From contig CACZXH010000006.1 in assembly GCA_902785065.1 (NCBI GenBank), positions 70,939 through 134,938 of the forward strand: DNA of 64,000 bases, in the 5' to 3' direction. Position numbers and translations under genes: made by a program. The DNA is from an uncultured Bacteroidia bacterium (GTDB lineage Bacteria; Bacteroidota; Bacteroidia; Bacteroidales; UBA932). Position 1 is the stretch's first letter, and the number at the start of each line of letters is the position of its first letter. Below are positions 25,089 to 35,100 of this stretch, one piece after another. The notes under the pieces are model-generated. The model searched no databases. It saw only the letters and a program-made list of their open reading frames with translations, and was not told where the DNA came from.

Positions 25089-28000
25089 ATGTTATCCAAG
25101 AAACTGCTCAGCGTACTGGTCATACTCTTCGGTGTGACCGTCTCTTTTGGGGCCTATGCCCAAAAGATTGCAGTACGCGGTACCGTCTCGGATGCCAACG
25201 GCCCCGTCATCGGCGCCGTCGTGCTTTCCGGCAGTACCGGCGTGACAACGGACGCGGATGGATCCTTCTCCATCAGCGTCGACCCCAACGCTGTCCTCGA
25301 AGTTTCCTGCCTCGGCTATGTGTCGCAGCAGGTGCCCGTCCAGGGTCGCCGCCAGCTCCTGGTGGTGCTTGAGGAGGACCAGAATATCCTGGAAGACGCC
25401 GTGGTCGTGGGCTACGGCACCCAGAAGAAAGAAAACCTCACCGGCGCCGTCTCCGTGGTGAAGGCCGATGAACTCAAGGACCGTTCCGCCCTCGACGTGG
25501 GCCACATGCTGCAGGGTACCGTCCCAGGCCTGAACATCACGTCGGGCTCCGGCCGTCCCGGCCAGGCCGCCTCGCTCAACATCCGCGGTTGGAACTCCAT
25601 CAACGGAGGCAGCCCGCTGGTGCTCATCGACGGTGTGGAAGGGGACATCCAGTATCTCAACCCGGTGGACGTGGAGAGCATCTCCGTCATCAAGGACGCC
25701 GCCGCGGCTGCCATCTACGGCGCCCGTGGTTCGGCCGGTGTGATCCTCGTGACCACCAAGAGCGGCAGCCGCGAGAAGGAAGGCCGCGCCAAGGTCACCT
25801 ACAGCGGCCGCTTCGGCGTCACCGCCCCGACCACCAGCACCGAGTATGAGACCCGCGGCTATGATTCCGTCTATCTGAACAACCTCTTCTGGGGCACCTA
25901 CAGCCCGGGCACCAAGTATGCCAACTACACCGATGCGGACATGCAGGAGCTGTGGATCCGCCGGAATGACAAGGTTGAGAATCCGGAGCGCCCCTGGGTG
26001 GTGATTACGCAGGAGAACGGCCAGGACGTCTACAATTATTACGCGAATACGGACTGGTGGCACGTGCTGTACAACGACATCAAGCCCACCACGAACCACA
26101 CCATCTCTGCCAGCGGCGCTACCAACCATGTGAGCTACCTGGTCTCCGGCGGTTACACGTACGAGCAGGGCATGTTCAGGGAGAAGCCCGATAATTATTC
26201 ACGCGTGAACCTGCGCGCGAAGATCTCCTTCGACGTGACCGACTGGCTGCGGATCGGCTCCAACACGAGCTACTTCAACAGCTCCTACTTCTATCCGGGC
26301 CAGGGCGGCATCAACAACAACTTCGCGAAGAGCTCCGGCCACGGCCTTGCGAGCTATCCCGCCACGAATCCGGACGGTACGTCCCTGTACTACACCAAGT
26401 ACAACGGATATACAATCATGGACGGTCTCCTCATGCTCCTCGCCGAGGACAACTTCAACGAGGACAAGGTGGACAACCTGAGCGAGACCGTGGACTTCAC
26501 CCTGAAGCCGTTCAAGGGTTTCACCATCAAGGGCGACTACACCTACACGCTCAAGTACAACCGCTACATGAACCGTGCGGTGCCGGGTTACTATTCCAAG
26601 TACCCCAATGTGATCGAGACCAAGGCTGATGCATCCCCGTTCCTGGACAAGCTTTCCGAGAGTGCCAACACCAACATCTACCAGGCCTACAACCTGTACG
26701 CCACCTACGAGAACAGCTGGAACAAGGCCCATAACCTCAAGGTCATGGCCGGCGTGAACTACGAGACCCGCTGGATCAAGGACCTGGGTGCCATCGGTTA
26801 CTACCTGTACTCGACGGAACTGAACGACCAGAACCTCATCGGCGCCGACCCCAACGACCCCGACGGCAACAAGCGCATGGAGACTTCCGGCGGCCAGAAC
26901 GAGTACAAGCTCGCCGGTTACTTCGCCCGTCTGAACTATGACTTCAAGGGCCGCTATCTGATCGAGCTGAACGGCCGTTATGACGGTTCTTCCCGCTTCC
27001 TCCGCGGCAGTCGCTGGGTGTTCTCTCCGTCCGCTTCCCTGGGTTGGAGAGTGAGCGAGGAGCCGTTCTTCGCTCCGCTCCGAAGCTGGTGGGACAACTT
27101 CAAGATCCGCTTCTCCTACGGCCAGCTGGGCAACCAGCAGATGAGCTCCTACTATCCGGCCATCCGGACCGTCTCCACCAGTGGCAAGTCCTCTTACCTG
27201 CTGGGCGGCGCGAACCTGCCGCAGGCCTCCCTGTCCGCCCCGGTTTCTTCGGGCCTCACCTGGGAGCGCTCCCTCCAGAGCAACCTGGGCGTGGACCTGG
27301 CCTTCCTGGGCAACCGCCTGGAATTCAGTGCCGAAGGCTATATCCGTGACACCAAGGACATGCTCACCGCCGGTGAGCCTCTCCCAGCTGTGTACGGCGC
27401 TTCCACCCCGCAGGAGAACACGGCCGATCTCCGGACCAAGGGTTATGAGATCTCCCTGGGCTGGCGCGATTCCTTCAAACTGGGTCCCGATGCCTTCCAT
27501 TACGGCATGAGCGTCGTGTTCTCGGATTATGTGTCCCATATCACCCGCTTCAACAACCCGGACAAGCTCTTCGCCAAGACGTACTGGGTAGGCCAGAAAT
27601 ACGGTGATATCTGGGGTTACCAAATCGCCGGCCTGTTCGCCACCGACGAGGAGGCCAAGAGCTATGGCGTGGACCAGAGCAAGGTGAACGATGCACAGAT
27701 CTTCCCGAACGGCCTCTTCGCCGGCGACATGAAATTCGCCGACCTGGACGGCGACGGCGCCATCAACAAGGGTGCGGAGAAGGTCGGCGACAGCGGCGAC
27801 TGGCAGATCATCGGCAACAGCAAGCCCCGGTATAATTACGGTGTGAACCTGAATGCCTCCTGGTTCGGCTTTGACCTTGCGGTCTTCTTCCAGGGCATCG
27901 GCAAGATGGACTGGTATCCGGCGGCGGACGCCCGTAATTTCTGGGGTCCCTACGCCCGTCCTTACATGACCTTCATCCCGAAGGACTTCCTGAACGACTG

Positions 28001-28340
28001 CTGGAGCGAGGAGAATCCGAACGCTTTCTTCCCGCGCCCCCGCGGCTATATCGCGATGAACGCGAACCGGCCCCTGGGTGTGGTGAACGACCGCTACCTG
28101 CAGAATATCGGCTACCTGCGTCTGAAGAACCTCACCTTCGGCTACACCCTTCCGGAGAAGTTGACCAAGAAGATCTCCATCTCCAAGCTCCGTCTGTATT
28201 TCACCGGCGAGAACCTGTTCTACTGGGCGCCCGGCCTGCACGGCAGATACGTGGATCCTGAAATGGCCATGACGGGCGGCAACATGCGCATCTATCCCTG
28301 GCAGAAGAGCTACGTCTTCGGCATTGACATCACCCTTTAA
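25089..28340 (+). CDS. SusC-like TonB-dependent outer-membrane transporter
   Basis: This 1083-residue protein has a signal peptide ending at AYAQ and a CarboxypepD-regulatory-like domain at about 28-107. A TonB-box-like stretch (DAVVVGYGTQKKENLTGAVS) precedes the plug, which contains LNIRGWNSINGGSPLVLIDG and the SusC signature SISVIKDAAAAAIYGARGSAGVILV. A 22-strand barrel extends to the end. No STN domain is present, so signalling through an anti-sigma factor is unlikely, in keeping with the DUF6377 regulator. It is the first gene of the nine-gene locus and overlaps the next frame by one base. It should import oligosaccharides too large for porins; the ligand is unknown. Confidence 0.97.
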   Translation: MLSKKLLSVLVILFGVTVSFGAYAQKIAVRGTVSDANGPVIGAVVLSGSTGVTTDADGSFSISVDPNAVLEVSCLGYVSQQVPVQGRRQLLVVLEEDQNILEDAVVVGYGTQKKENLTGAVSVVKADELKDRSALDVGHMLQGTVPGLNITSGSGRPGQAASLNIRGWNSINGGSPLVLIDGVEGDIQYLNPVDVESISVIKDAAAAAIYGARGSAGVILVTTKSGSREKEGRAKVTYSGRFGVTAPTTSTEYETRGYDSVYLNNLFWGTYSPGTKYANYTDADMQELWIRRNDKVENPERPWVVITQENGQDVYNYYANTDWWHVLYNDIKPTTNHTISASGATNHVSYLVSGGYTYEQGMFREKPDNYSRVNLRAKISFDVTDWLRIGSNTSYFNSSYFYPGQGGINNNFAKSSGHGLASYPATNPDGTSLYYTKYNGYTIMDGLLMLLAEDNFNEDKVDNLSETVDFTLKPFKGFTIKGDYTYTLKYNRYMNRAVPGYYSKYPNVIETKADASPFLDKLSESANTNIYQAYNLYATYENSWNKAHNLKVMAGVNYETRWIKDLGAIGYYLYSTELNDQNLIGADPNDPDGNKRMETSGGQNEYKLAGYFARLNYDFKGRYLIELNGRYDGSSRFLRGSRWVFSPSASLGWRVSEEPFFAPLRSWWDNFKIRFSYGQLGNQQMSSYYPAIRTVSTSGKSSYLLGGANLPQASLSAPVSSGLTWERSLQSNLGVDLAFLGNRLEFSAEGYIRDTKDMLTAGEPLPAVYGASTPQENTADLRTKGYEISLGWRDSFKLGPDAFHYGMSVVFSDYVSHITRFNNPDKLFAKTYWVGQKYGDIWGYQIAGLFATDEEAKSYGVDQSKVNDAQIFPNGLFAGDMKFADLDGDGAINKGAEKVGDSGDWQIIGNSKPRYNYGVNLNASWFGFDLAVFFQGIGKMDWYPAADARNFWGPYARPYMTFIPKDFLNDCWSEENPNAFFPRPRGYIAMNANRPLGVVNDRYLQNIGYLRLKNLTFGYTLPEKLTKKISISKLRLYFTGENLFYWAPGLHGRYVDPEMAMTGGNMRIYPWQKSYVFGIDITL

Positions 28341-28351
28341 TGAATCCCGCT

Positions 28352-30154
28352 ATGAAAAAGATAATCATTCCCGTACTGATGCTCCTGGCCGGATTCGCTT
28401 TCACCGGCTGCGACGACCTGCTGGACGCCGTCCCCAAGGACCGGCTTTCCGCCGACACGTTCTTCAAGAGCGAGAGTGAGCTCCAGGCCTACTCCATCGG
28501 CTTCTACGAGCTGTTCCCCGGTTCGGACCTGTATGTGGCCAACGACGACCACTACACCCAGAACAACATGTCCAACGAGGGCATGGGCAAGCGCACGATT
28601 CCTGCCAGCGGTAGCGGTTGGAGCTGGTCGGCCCTCCGCAACATCAATACCCTGCTCGAAAACATCGGCAACTGCCCGGATGAGCAGGTCCGCCTCCACT
28701 ATGAGGCCCTTACCCGTTTCTTCCGCGCCTACTTCTATTTCGCCAAAGTCAAGCGCTTCGGCGACGTCCCGTGGTATGACAAACCCATCGGTTCCACGGA
28801 CACCGAGCTGCTCAACAAGCCCCGCGACAGCCGTGAGCTGATCATGGAGAAGATGATCGAAGACTTGGACTTTGCCATTGGGAACCTCCCCACCACCAAG
28901 AGCGCCTATGAGGTGACCAAGTGGACGGCCATGGCCCTGAAATCCCGCGTCCTCTTGTTCGAAGGCACTTACCGGAAGTACCATGCAGGCGACGCCTCCC
29001 TGGCTACCCTGCCTGCCAATGCCAAGGATTACAAGTGGTATCTGGCCGAATGCGCCAAGGTTTCCCTGGAGTTCATCCAGTCCAGCGGTTACGGTCTGCA
29101 CGCCGGCGACGTGAACACGAGCTATCATGAACTGTTCACCACCATGAACGCCACCGACCTGATGGACGAGGTGATCCTCGCCCGCGACTACAACAAGGCG
29201 TACGGCGCCGTCCACAGTTCCGGCAACACGATGACGGTCGGTTCAATGGGCTGCCCCGCCATGACCCGCAAGCTGGTGGCCAGCTACCTGATGAAGGACG
29301 GCTCCCGCTTCACCGACAAGGCCGGCTGGGAGACGATGACCTTTCAGCAGGAGACCCAGGACCGCGACCCGCGCCTGGCGCAGAGCATCCGTACCCCCGG
29401 TTACAAGCGCATGGACCAGGAGACCTTCACGGCCCCCGACCTGAAGGTGTCCTTCACAGGCTACCATCCGGACAAGTATGTGACCACGCTGGACCAGGAT
29501 TCCTACAACAACTCGGACATCGACCTGATCATCTTCCGCGCCGCGGAGGTCATGCTCAACTACGCTGAGGCCCTGGCCGACGCCGGCACCCTGACGCAGG
29601 ACGACCTGGACCTGTCCGTCAACAAGCTGCGTGACCGCGTGGGCATGCCGCACCTGAACATGGCCGACGCCAACGGCAACCCCGACGCATTCCTCACCGA
29701 CCCGGCCTTCGGCGGTTACCTGAGCTCCGTGCTGGCCTCCGACGCCAACAAGGGCGTCATCCTGGAGATCCGCCGCGAACGCGCCATCGAACTCTGCCAG
29801 GAAGGCCACCGTTACTACGACCTGATGCGCTGGAAGGAAGGCAAGGTCTTCGAGGCCCCCTTCTATGGCATGTATCTCCCCGGTGTGGGCGTATATGACC
29901 TGGATGGTAACGGAACTGCCGACTTCGAGGTCTATGCCGCCTCCGCCACCTCCAGCGCCGCGGTGACCAAGAAACTCGGCTCCGACGTCATCCTCAAGGA
30001 CGGCGACGCCGGCATGATCCTGCTGCACAGCGACGTCTCCCGAACCTGGAATGAAGACAGGGACTACTTGTATCCCATCCCGACGGATGACCGGAACCTC
30101 ACGGGAGGCGCGCTCACCCAGAACCCGGGCTGGAATGACGGTTTGAAATTCTAA
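28352..30154 (+). CDS. SusD-like glycan-binding lipoprotein
   Basis: The ATG at 28352 gives 600 residues and the expected lipoprotein signal (FAFTGC); an ATG at 28340 touching the susC stop is the alternative. SusD/RagB features include the N-terminal DDLLDAVPKDRLSADTFFKSE, the TPR-like helices (ALTRFFRAYFYFAKVKRFGDVPWYDKPI) and the C-terminal ILEIRRERAIELCQEGHRYYDLMRWKEGK. It forms the lid on the SusC barrel on the cell surface. The ligand cannot be read from the sequence. Confidence 0.96.
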   Translation: MKKIIIPVLMLLAGFAFTGCDDLLDAVPKDRLSADTFFKSESELQAYSIGFYELFPGSDLYVANDDHYTQNNMSNEGMGKRTIPASGSGWSWSALRNINTLLENIGNCPDEQVRLHYEALTRFFRAYFYFAKVKRFGDVPWYDKPIGSTDTELLNKPRDSRELIMEKMIEDLDFAIGNLPTTKSAYEVTKWTAMALKSRVLLFEGTYRKYHAGDASLATLPANAKDYKWYLAECAKVSLEFIQSSGYGLHAGDVNTSYHELFTTMNATDLMDEVILARDYNKAYGAVHSSGNTMTVGSMGCPAMTRKLVASYLMKDGSRFTDKAGWETMTFQQETQDRDPRLAQSIRTPGYKRMDQETFTAPDLKVSFTGYHPDKYVTTLDQDSYNNSDIDLIIFRAAEVMLNYAEALADAGTLTQDDLDLSVNKLRDRVGMPHLNMADANGNPDAFLTDPAFGGYLSSVLASDANKGVILEIRRERAIELCQEGHRYYDLMRWKEGKVFEAPFYGMYLPGVGVYDLDGNGTADFEVYAASATSSAAVTKKLGSDVILKDGDAGMILLHSDVSRTWNEDRDYLYPIPTDDRNLTGGALTQNPGWNDGLKF

Positions 30155-30167
30155 ACGGACCCGCAAC

Positions 30168-31880
30168 ATGAAAAGAATTATATCCTATCTCCTTCTCCTT
30201 TCCTTCGCGCTGGCCTTCACCGCCTGCCGCGAAAAGGAGCCGCAGCCGCCCGTTTCGCAGATGAAGGGCGTGTTCTACGCCGGCGCCCCGGACCTTGAAG
30301 AAGTCATCGAGATCGTCCCCGGCAAGAGCAAGACCGTGGACGTGCAGGCCTATGCCGAAGCGGTTTCGGACCTCGTCCTCAACCTGACGCTGAAGGTCGA
30401 CCCTGACGGTGCCGCTGCGTACAACAGCGCCCACGGCACCAACTACCAGATGTGCCCGGGTTCGGCGTATGAGTTCACGACCAACAAGGTGCTGATGCCC
30501 CGCTACGGCAAGGCATCCACCTCGGCCAAACTCAAGATCTCGGCTTCCGGCATGGAAGAAGACGTCATCTACGTGGTTCCCGTCACCATCGACGAGGTGA
30601 TCGGTACCGACAACTGGGAGCGCTCTTCATCCCCTTATGCCTATGTGCTCGTCAAGCGGGCCTATGTGGCCCCGGATGCCGGTTCCGGCACCAAGAACGA
30701 TCCGTACAACCTCTACACGGCGGCGGACATGCTGAAGATGTCCGAGCTGCTGGTCCCCGGGACCAAGGTCTATTTCCGCATGAAGGCCGACATCGACATG
30801 GAAGGCATCGACTGGGTCCCGCTCAACTTCGCGTCGCCCTACGACAACTGCGTCGACTTCGACGGCGCTGGCCATACGATCTCGAACTTCACGTCCACCT
30901 TCGCCAACTACCCGAGCTTCTTCGGCGTGCTGTATGGTAACGTGCACGACGTGACTTTCGCGAACGCCGTGATCGAGAGCGCCGTCGGCGGCGCCACCGG
31001 CATCATCGGCAGTTACTGCGGCACGACGGTCAGCGGTGTCCTCAAGGCTGGCGAAGCGCATCGCGTCCACGTCCAGGGCCGGGTGACTTCCCCGGGCGGC
31101 AACAAGAACGGTACGGGCGCCCTTTTCGGCCGTATCTGTGGCGCGAACATCACCGCCTGCTCTGCCGATATGGAGATCGAGAGTGGCGAGGACTACGTGG
31201 GCGGCATTTTCGGCTATGACACGGGTGCATCCACGGTCAGCGACTGCTGGACGAAGGGCCACGTCGTGGCCGGCTCCAAGGTGGGCGGCATCGGCGGCGG
31301 CTTCATCAAGGCCGACTCCGAAATGTACAACTGCTTCTCGCTGATGACGGTCGAAGGTTCCTTCCAGTATGCCGGCATCCTCGGCCATGCGAACCTGGAC
31401 CAGAAGAACGCCAACACGACCAACACCCCGAACAACCATGTCGAGGGCTGTATCGCCTGGAACGAAGAGATCAAGTCCCGGGCGACGGACGGGGCCGAGC
31501 ACTACAGCAGCGGCGTCATCGTCGGCTTCACGGCGACGCAGAATTTCCTGGTCAACTGTTTCCGCAAGGCGGGAATCGCCTTCTCGGAGTGTGAGAAGAA
31601 CGCCGAACTCGGTTATGTGGTCACCAACCAGGGGAATGCCGGTCCCGGTGCCCCGCTGGTGTGCGGTACGAACACCTATGACTTCGCCTACCACGGCCTG
31701 GCGGCCCCTGCGGACGCCACCGTCACCTCCCTGGCCCGTTCCCTGGGCTGGAGCGACACCGTGTGGGATTTCAGCACCCCGATCCCGACCCTCAAGGCTG
31801 GCACTGGTGGCGGTGACGACGAGAATGTCAACGCCGGCGGCCAACTCCCGGACTATCCCGAGCACGACTTCTTCAACTAA
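30168..31880 (+). CDS. Surface lipoprotein with DUF1735-like N-domain and GLUG-type beta-helix
   Basis: This 570-residue lipoprotein (LAFTAC) sits where surface glycan-binding proteins (SGBPs) usually lie in a PUL. Residues 40-150 resemble DUF1735 (VDPDGAAAYNSAHGTNYQMCPGSAYEF ... VVPVTIDE, shown in parts). After a linker (GSGTKNDPYNLYTAADML), the rest has repeats of the GLUG or Fil-haemagglutinin-like right-handed beta-helix, such as DIDMEGIDWVPLN, VGGIFGYDTGASTVSDC and VGGIGGGF. The beta-helix half is homologous to the next protein. Glycan binding is inferred from position; a beta-helix of this kind could also be an adhesin. Confidence 0.82.
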   Translation: MKRIISYLLLLSFALAFTACREKEPQPPVSQMKGVFYAGAPDLEEVIEIVPGKSKTVDVQAYAEAVSDLVLNLTLKVDPDGAAAYNSAHGTNYQMCPGSAYEFTTNKVLMPRYGKASTSAKLKISASGMEEDVIYVVPVTIDEVIGTDNWERSSSPYAYVLVKRAYVAPDAGSGTKNDPYNLYTAADMLKMSELLVPGTKVYFRMKADIDMEGIDWVPLNFASPYDNCVDFDGAGHTISNFTSTFANYPSFFGVLYGNVHDVTFANAVIESAVGGATGIIGSYCGTTVSGVLKAGEAHRVHVQGRVTSPGGNKNGTGALFGRICGANITACSADMEIESGEDYVGGIFGYDTGASTVSDCWTKGHVVAGSKVGGIGGGFIKADSEMYNCFSLMTVEGSFQYAGILGHANLDQKNANTTNTPNNHVEGCIAWNEEIKSRATDGAEHYSSGVIVGFTATQNFLVNCFRKAGIAFSECEKNAELGYVVTNQGNAGPGAPLVCGTNTYDFAYHGLAAPADATVTSLARSLGWSDTVWDFSTPIPTLKAGTGGGDDENVNAGGQLPDYPEHDFFN

Positions 31881-31895
31881 TAAATGCATCAGATT

Positions 31896-34025
31896 ATGAA
31901 AACAAGATATTACTTTGCCTTTTCGCTCCTTGCCCTCGTCTTCTCCTGCGGTAAGGAAGTCCAGGACCAGATGCCCGGTCCGGACGATCTGGTGACCATC
32001 CGCGCCATCCTTCCCGACGCGTCCGCCACACGCGGCGCCGGCCTGGAGACGAAGCTTTCCTGGACCTGGAATTCCGGGGACAAGATCACCGTCATCGGTG
32101 AGACCACGGAGATTTTCAAGATCAAGGAAGGATTCTCCCCCAAGAAGGCCGAGTTCGTCGGCAAGCCCGTGAAGGGCAATACTTTCACGATCCTCTATCC
32201 CGGTCAGGACGCCGTCGAGCAGGACTGGAGTGTCCAGACCCAGAAGGGGAACAACAGCCTCTCGCACCTCCGCTATGAGGCGGCGCTCGAGAATGTCGAT
32301 GACTATTTCACCTTCTCTTTCGACCCTGCATGGGCTGCGGAACACGCCGGCACCCTCAAGCAGACCGGTGTCCTGAAGCTCACGGTCGAGGTCCCCGACG
32401 GAATCACGGAGCCCACTTCAATCGCCGTCACCGCCGACACGCCCCTATTCTACAAGGGCAACGGCGAGGAGGAAAAGACGGACAAGCTCCAGCTCAACCT
32501 GACCGACTGCACACCCGAAGACGGCGTCCTGACGGCCTGGTTCAACACCTCCTGGAATGCGGCCGAAGTGCCTTCCGGATCGACGCTCTACGTCGTCCTG
32601 GGCGGTAACGACAAGCTCCTCAGCCGTGACGTGCTGTTCTCGAAGAAGGCCACCCTGGAGACGGGCTTTGTGAACCTGTTCACCCTCTCCGGCGGCGGCT
32701 GGGCCGACGAAGCACAGAACGCCCATTATGCCGGCGGCAAGGGCACGAAGGCCGCGCCTTGGATCATCAAGACGCCGGAGCAGCTCTCATACCTGGCCGG
32801 AGACCTGGCCGAAGGATCGATCCGGTATGCCAAGCTGGATGCGGACATTGACATGACCGGGATCGACTGGGTGCCGCTGAACAATGTCGAGCCGTACAAC
32901 AAGTTCATCGACTTCGACGGAGACGGACATACCATTTCCAACCTGACGGTGGGTGAGACCCCGTACGCCAGCTTTGCCGGCGTGCTGTACGGCACGATCA
33001 AGAACGTCACCTTCGACGGCGCCCAGATCGATGCCGGTGGCAACAAGACGGGCGTGGTGGCCGGTTATGTGGGTACGAGCGCCAATCTGTATCCGTGCTC
33101 GCTGACCGGCGTGACCGTGAAGAATTCTTCCGTCACCGGCACGAGCTCCATGGGCGGCGTCGTTGCGCAGGTGGCCGTGGTCACGACCATTTCCGACTGC
33201 CACATCCAGAACAGCACGGTCACGGGCGGCACCACCAACAATATCGGCGGTTTCATGGCGTATCCGGATGCGGCCGGCGCCCGTATCGAGAACTGTTCGG
33301 TGACCGGTGTTACGGTCAATTCTCCCAACGCCATCCAGTATGTGGGCGGCTTCACGGGTAACATCAACAAGGCGGCCGTCTTCGAGAACTGCCAGGTGAA
33401 GGACGTCATCATCAACGCCTCTTCTTCCAAGCGTGTCGGCGGCTTCGTCGGCCAGGCGGGACGCCACGAGGGCTCCGTGATCACCAAGTGCGTCGTGGAG
33501 AACGCGACCATCAGCGGCGGCCAGAACTCCGGCGGTTTCGTCGGCGTCGACTATCACCCCGCCATCAGCAAGTGCGCTGTGATCGGCGGCTCCATTACGG
33601 CGGGCAACACCCAGGTGGGCGGCTTCGCCGGCTATCCGGAAGGCAATGCCTCCCTGAAGTGCCAGATTACCGACAGCTACTCCACCATCAAGGTGGAAGG
33701 CGGCAGCCGGGCCAATGTGGGCGGCTTCATCGGTATCGCCAAGGGCCTGATCGTCGTGACGAACTGCTATGCGGCCGGTGAAGTGACCGGCACCGACGCC
33801 AAAACCGGTATTTTCGCCGGAAGTGTCGATGTAAACACCGCAGCCATTTCCCACTGCATCGGCTGGAACGCCACCCTGCCTTTCGCCGGCGTGGTCAAGG
33901 ACGGCTCCGAGGAAGTGAAAGACAACTATGCCGGCGCCGACGGCACGATTTCCGCCAAGGCGACGGAATTCGGCTGGTCCGCCGAGGTCTGGGACCTCTC
34001 CGGTGACGCCCCTAAACTGAAGTAG
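31896..34025 (+). CDS. Surface lipoprotein with fimbrillin-like N-domain and GLUG repeats
   Basis: The ATG at 31896 starts the lipoprotein signal (LALVFSC) and gives 709 residues; an ATG four codons upstream is possible. Residues 30-275 resemble the Bacteroidetes fimbrillin (FimA/Mfa) fold, with LSWTWNSGDKITVI and NTFTILYPG. Residues 285-700 carry many beta-helix turns of the form VGGFxGxxxxxxxxxxC (VGGFTGN, VGGFVGQ, VGGFAGY, VGGFIGI). The segment DIDMTGIDWVPLN is almost identical to one in the preceding protein, so the two arose by duplication of the beta-helix half. It probably binds the PUL ligand at the surface; polymerisation into a fibre is an alternative. Confidence 0.82.
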   Translation: MKTRYYFAFSLLALVFSCGKEVQDQMPGPDDLVTIRAILPDASATRGAGLETKLSWTWNSGDKITVIGETTEIFKIKEGFSPKKAEFVGKPVKGNTFTILYPGQDAVEQDWSVQTQKGNNSLSHLRYEAALENVDDYFTFSFDPAWAAEHAGTLKQTGVLKLTVEVPDGITEPTSIAVTADTPLFYKGNGEEEKTDKLQLNLTDCTPEDGVLTAWFNTSWNAAEVPSGSTLYVVLGGNDKLLSRDVLFSKKATLETGFVNLFTLSGGGWADEAQNAHYAGGKGTKAAPWIIKTPEQLSYLAGDLAEGSIRYAKLDADIDMTGIDWVPLNNVEPYNKFIDFDGDGHTISNLTVGETPYASFAGVLYGTIKNVTFDGAQIDAGGNKTGVVAGYVGTSANLYPCSLTGVTVKNSSVTGTSSMGGVVAQVAVVTTISDCHIQNSTVTGGTTNNIGGFMAYPDAAGARIENCSVTGVTVNSPNAIQYVGGFTGNINKAAVFENCQVKDVIINASSSKRVGGFVGQAGRHEGSVITKCVVENATISGGQNSGGFVGVDYHPAISKCAVIGGSITAGNTQVGGFAGYPEGNASLKCQITDSYSTIKVEGGSRANVGGFIGIAKGLIVVTNCYAAGEVTGTDAKTGIFAGSVDVNTAAISHCIGWNATLPFAGVVKDGSEEVKDNYAGADGTISAKATEFGWSAEVWDLSGDAPKLK

Positions 34026-34026
34026 C

Positions 34027-35097
34027 ATGAAACGGAAAAACCTCTATTTCATCGCGGTTTTCCTCCCCCTGCTGGTCTGGTCCTGCAAGGGGGAGGATCT
34101 CCCCGATCTGATTCCGCCGCCCCCGACACCTTCCGGCCAGGAGGGCGGTGGAGGCGGAGGCGGCGATACGCCGCCCGCCTGGGAAGCCAACCGCGGCCAG
34201 GTGGTCCGGCCTTCCGCCGGCAACGGCTGGACGGTTTCGACCGTCCGGAAGGGCATCACCTACTATGCCTATTCCGGCAAGGATGCGGTGACCGGCGTCA
34301 ACCAGGAAGCCTTCGCCATCGACCTGGACCTGTCGAATCCGAATTATACCGTCGCGCTGACCCATACGATTCCGGCGGCGGTGACGTCCGATGTCTACAA
34401 GGACAACAAGGCGATCGTGGCGATGAACGCCGGCTATGAGGCCGGGTCGATCTTCATCAAGATTGGCGGGTCCACCAAGTCCGCCATTCCCAACACGCAG
34501 ATCTCGGATACCGGCGTCCCCAACTGGAAGAGCGAAGCCGCATTCTTCTGTGACGGCGTGCGGAACGTGAGCATTGCGAAGGCTGGCGACTTGATTCGTC
34601 CTTATAAGGCGCCTGACGAATACCAGGCCCTGGTGACGAAGCAGCGCAACTTCTATATGCAGCGTCAGGATAAGTTCATCATTTCCAGCGCGCCGATGCT
34701 GCTCGACGACTACAATCCCGTTGGGGAGACCTACATCGACAACACCATCAACAATTGGAGCAGCCTGAACTCGGAGCATCCGCAGTACCATCAGCGCAAA
34801 CGGCATCCCCGAACGGCGGTGGCCCTCACGCACGACAACCATCTCATCCTGTTCGTCGTGGACGGCCGCACCACCATCAGCAACGGTATGTCGGCCAAGG
34901 AGCTGACCCAGTTCCTGGTGAAGTACTTCAACCCGCAGTACGCCCTCAATATGGATGGCGGCGGTTCCACGGCGATGTGTGTCGAGGGACAGGGCAATGC
35001 GGAGACACATCTGGTCAACAAGCCCTGCGACTCCGGCGGCCGTGCGGACAAGCAGCGCGCGCGGGATACGCATTTCGTGATCCTTGAAGCCCAGTAA
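34027..35097 (+). CDS. Phosphodiester glycosidase (NAGPA domain), lipoprotein
   Basis: This 356-residue lipoprotein (LVWSC, Cys20) has a Pro/Gly-rich linker (25-50) and a NAGPA domain from about residue 65 to the end. Family landmarks are AIVAMNAGYEAGS, TGVPNWKSEA, HPRTAVALTHDN and ALNMDGGGSTAM. The human relative uncovers mannose-6-phosphate by removing GlcNAc from a GlcNAc-1-phospho-6-mannose diester; bacterial relatives cleave other sugar-phosphate diesters. The C-terminal half of the 37098-39209 protein is a close paralogue. Inside this PUL it would cut sugar-phosphodiester caps at the cell surface. The actual sugar is unknown. Confidence 0.9.
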   Translation: MKRKNLYFIAVFLPLLVWSCKGEDLPDLIPPPPTPSGQEGGGGGGGDTPPAWEANRGQVVRPSAGNGWTVSTVRKGITYYAYSGKDAVTGVNQEAFAIDLDLSNPNYTVALTHTIPAAVTSDVYKDNKAIVAMNAGYEAGSIFIKIGGSTKSAIPNTQISDTGVPNWKSEAAFFCDGVRNVSIAKAGDLIRPYKAPDEYQALVTKQRNFYMQRQDKFIISSAPMLLDDYNPVGETYIDNTINNWSSLNSEHPQYHQRKRHPRTAVALTHDNHLILFVVDGRTTISNGMSAKELTQFLVKYFNPQYALNMDGGGSTAMCVEGQGNAETHLVNKPCDSGGRADKQRARDTHFVILEAQ

Positions 35098-35100
35098 GCC

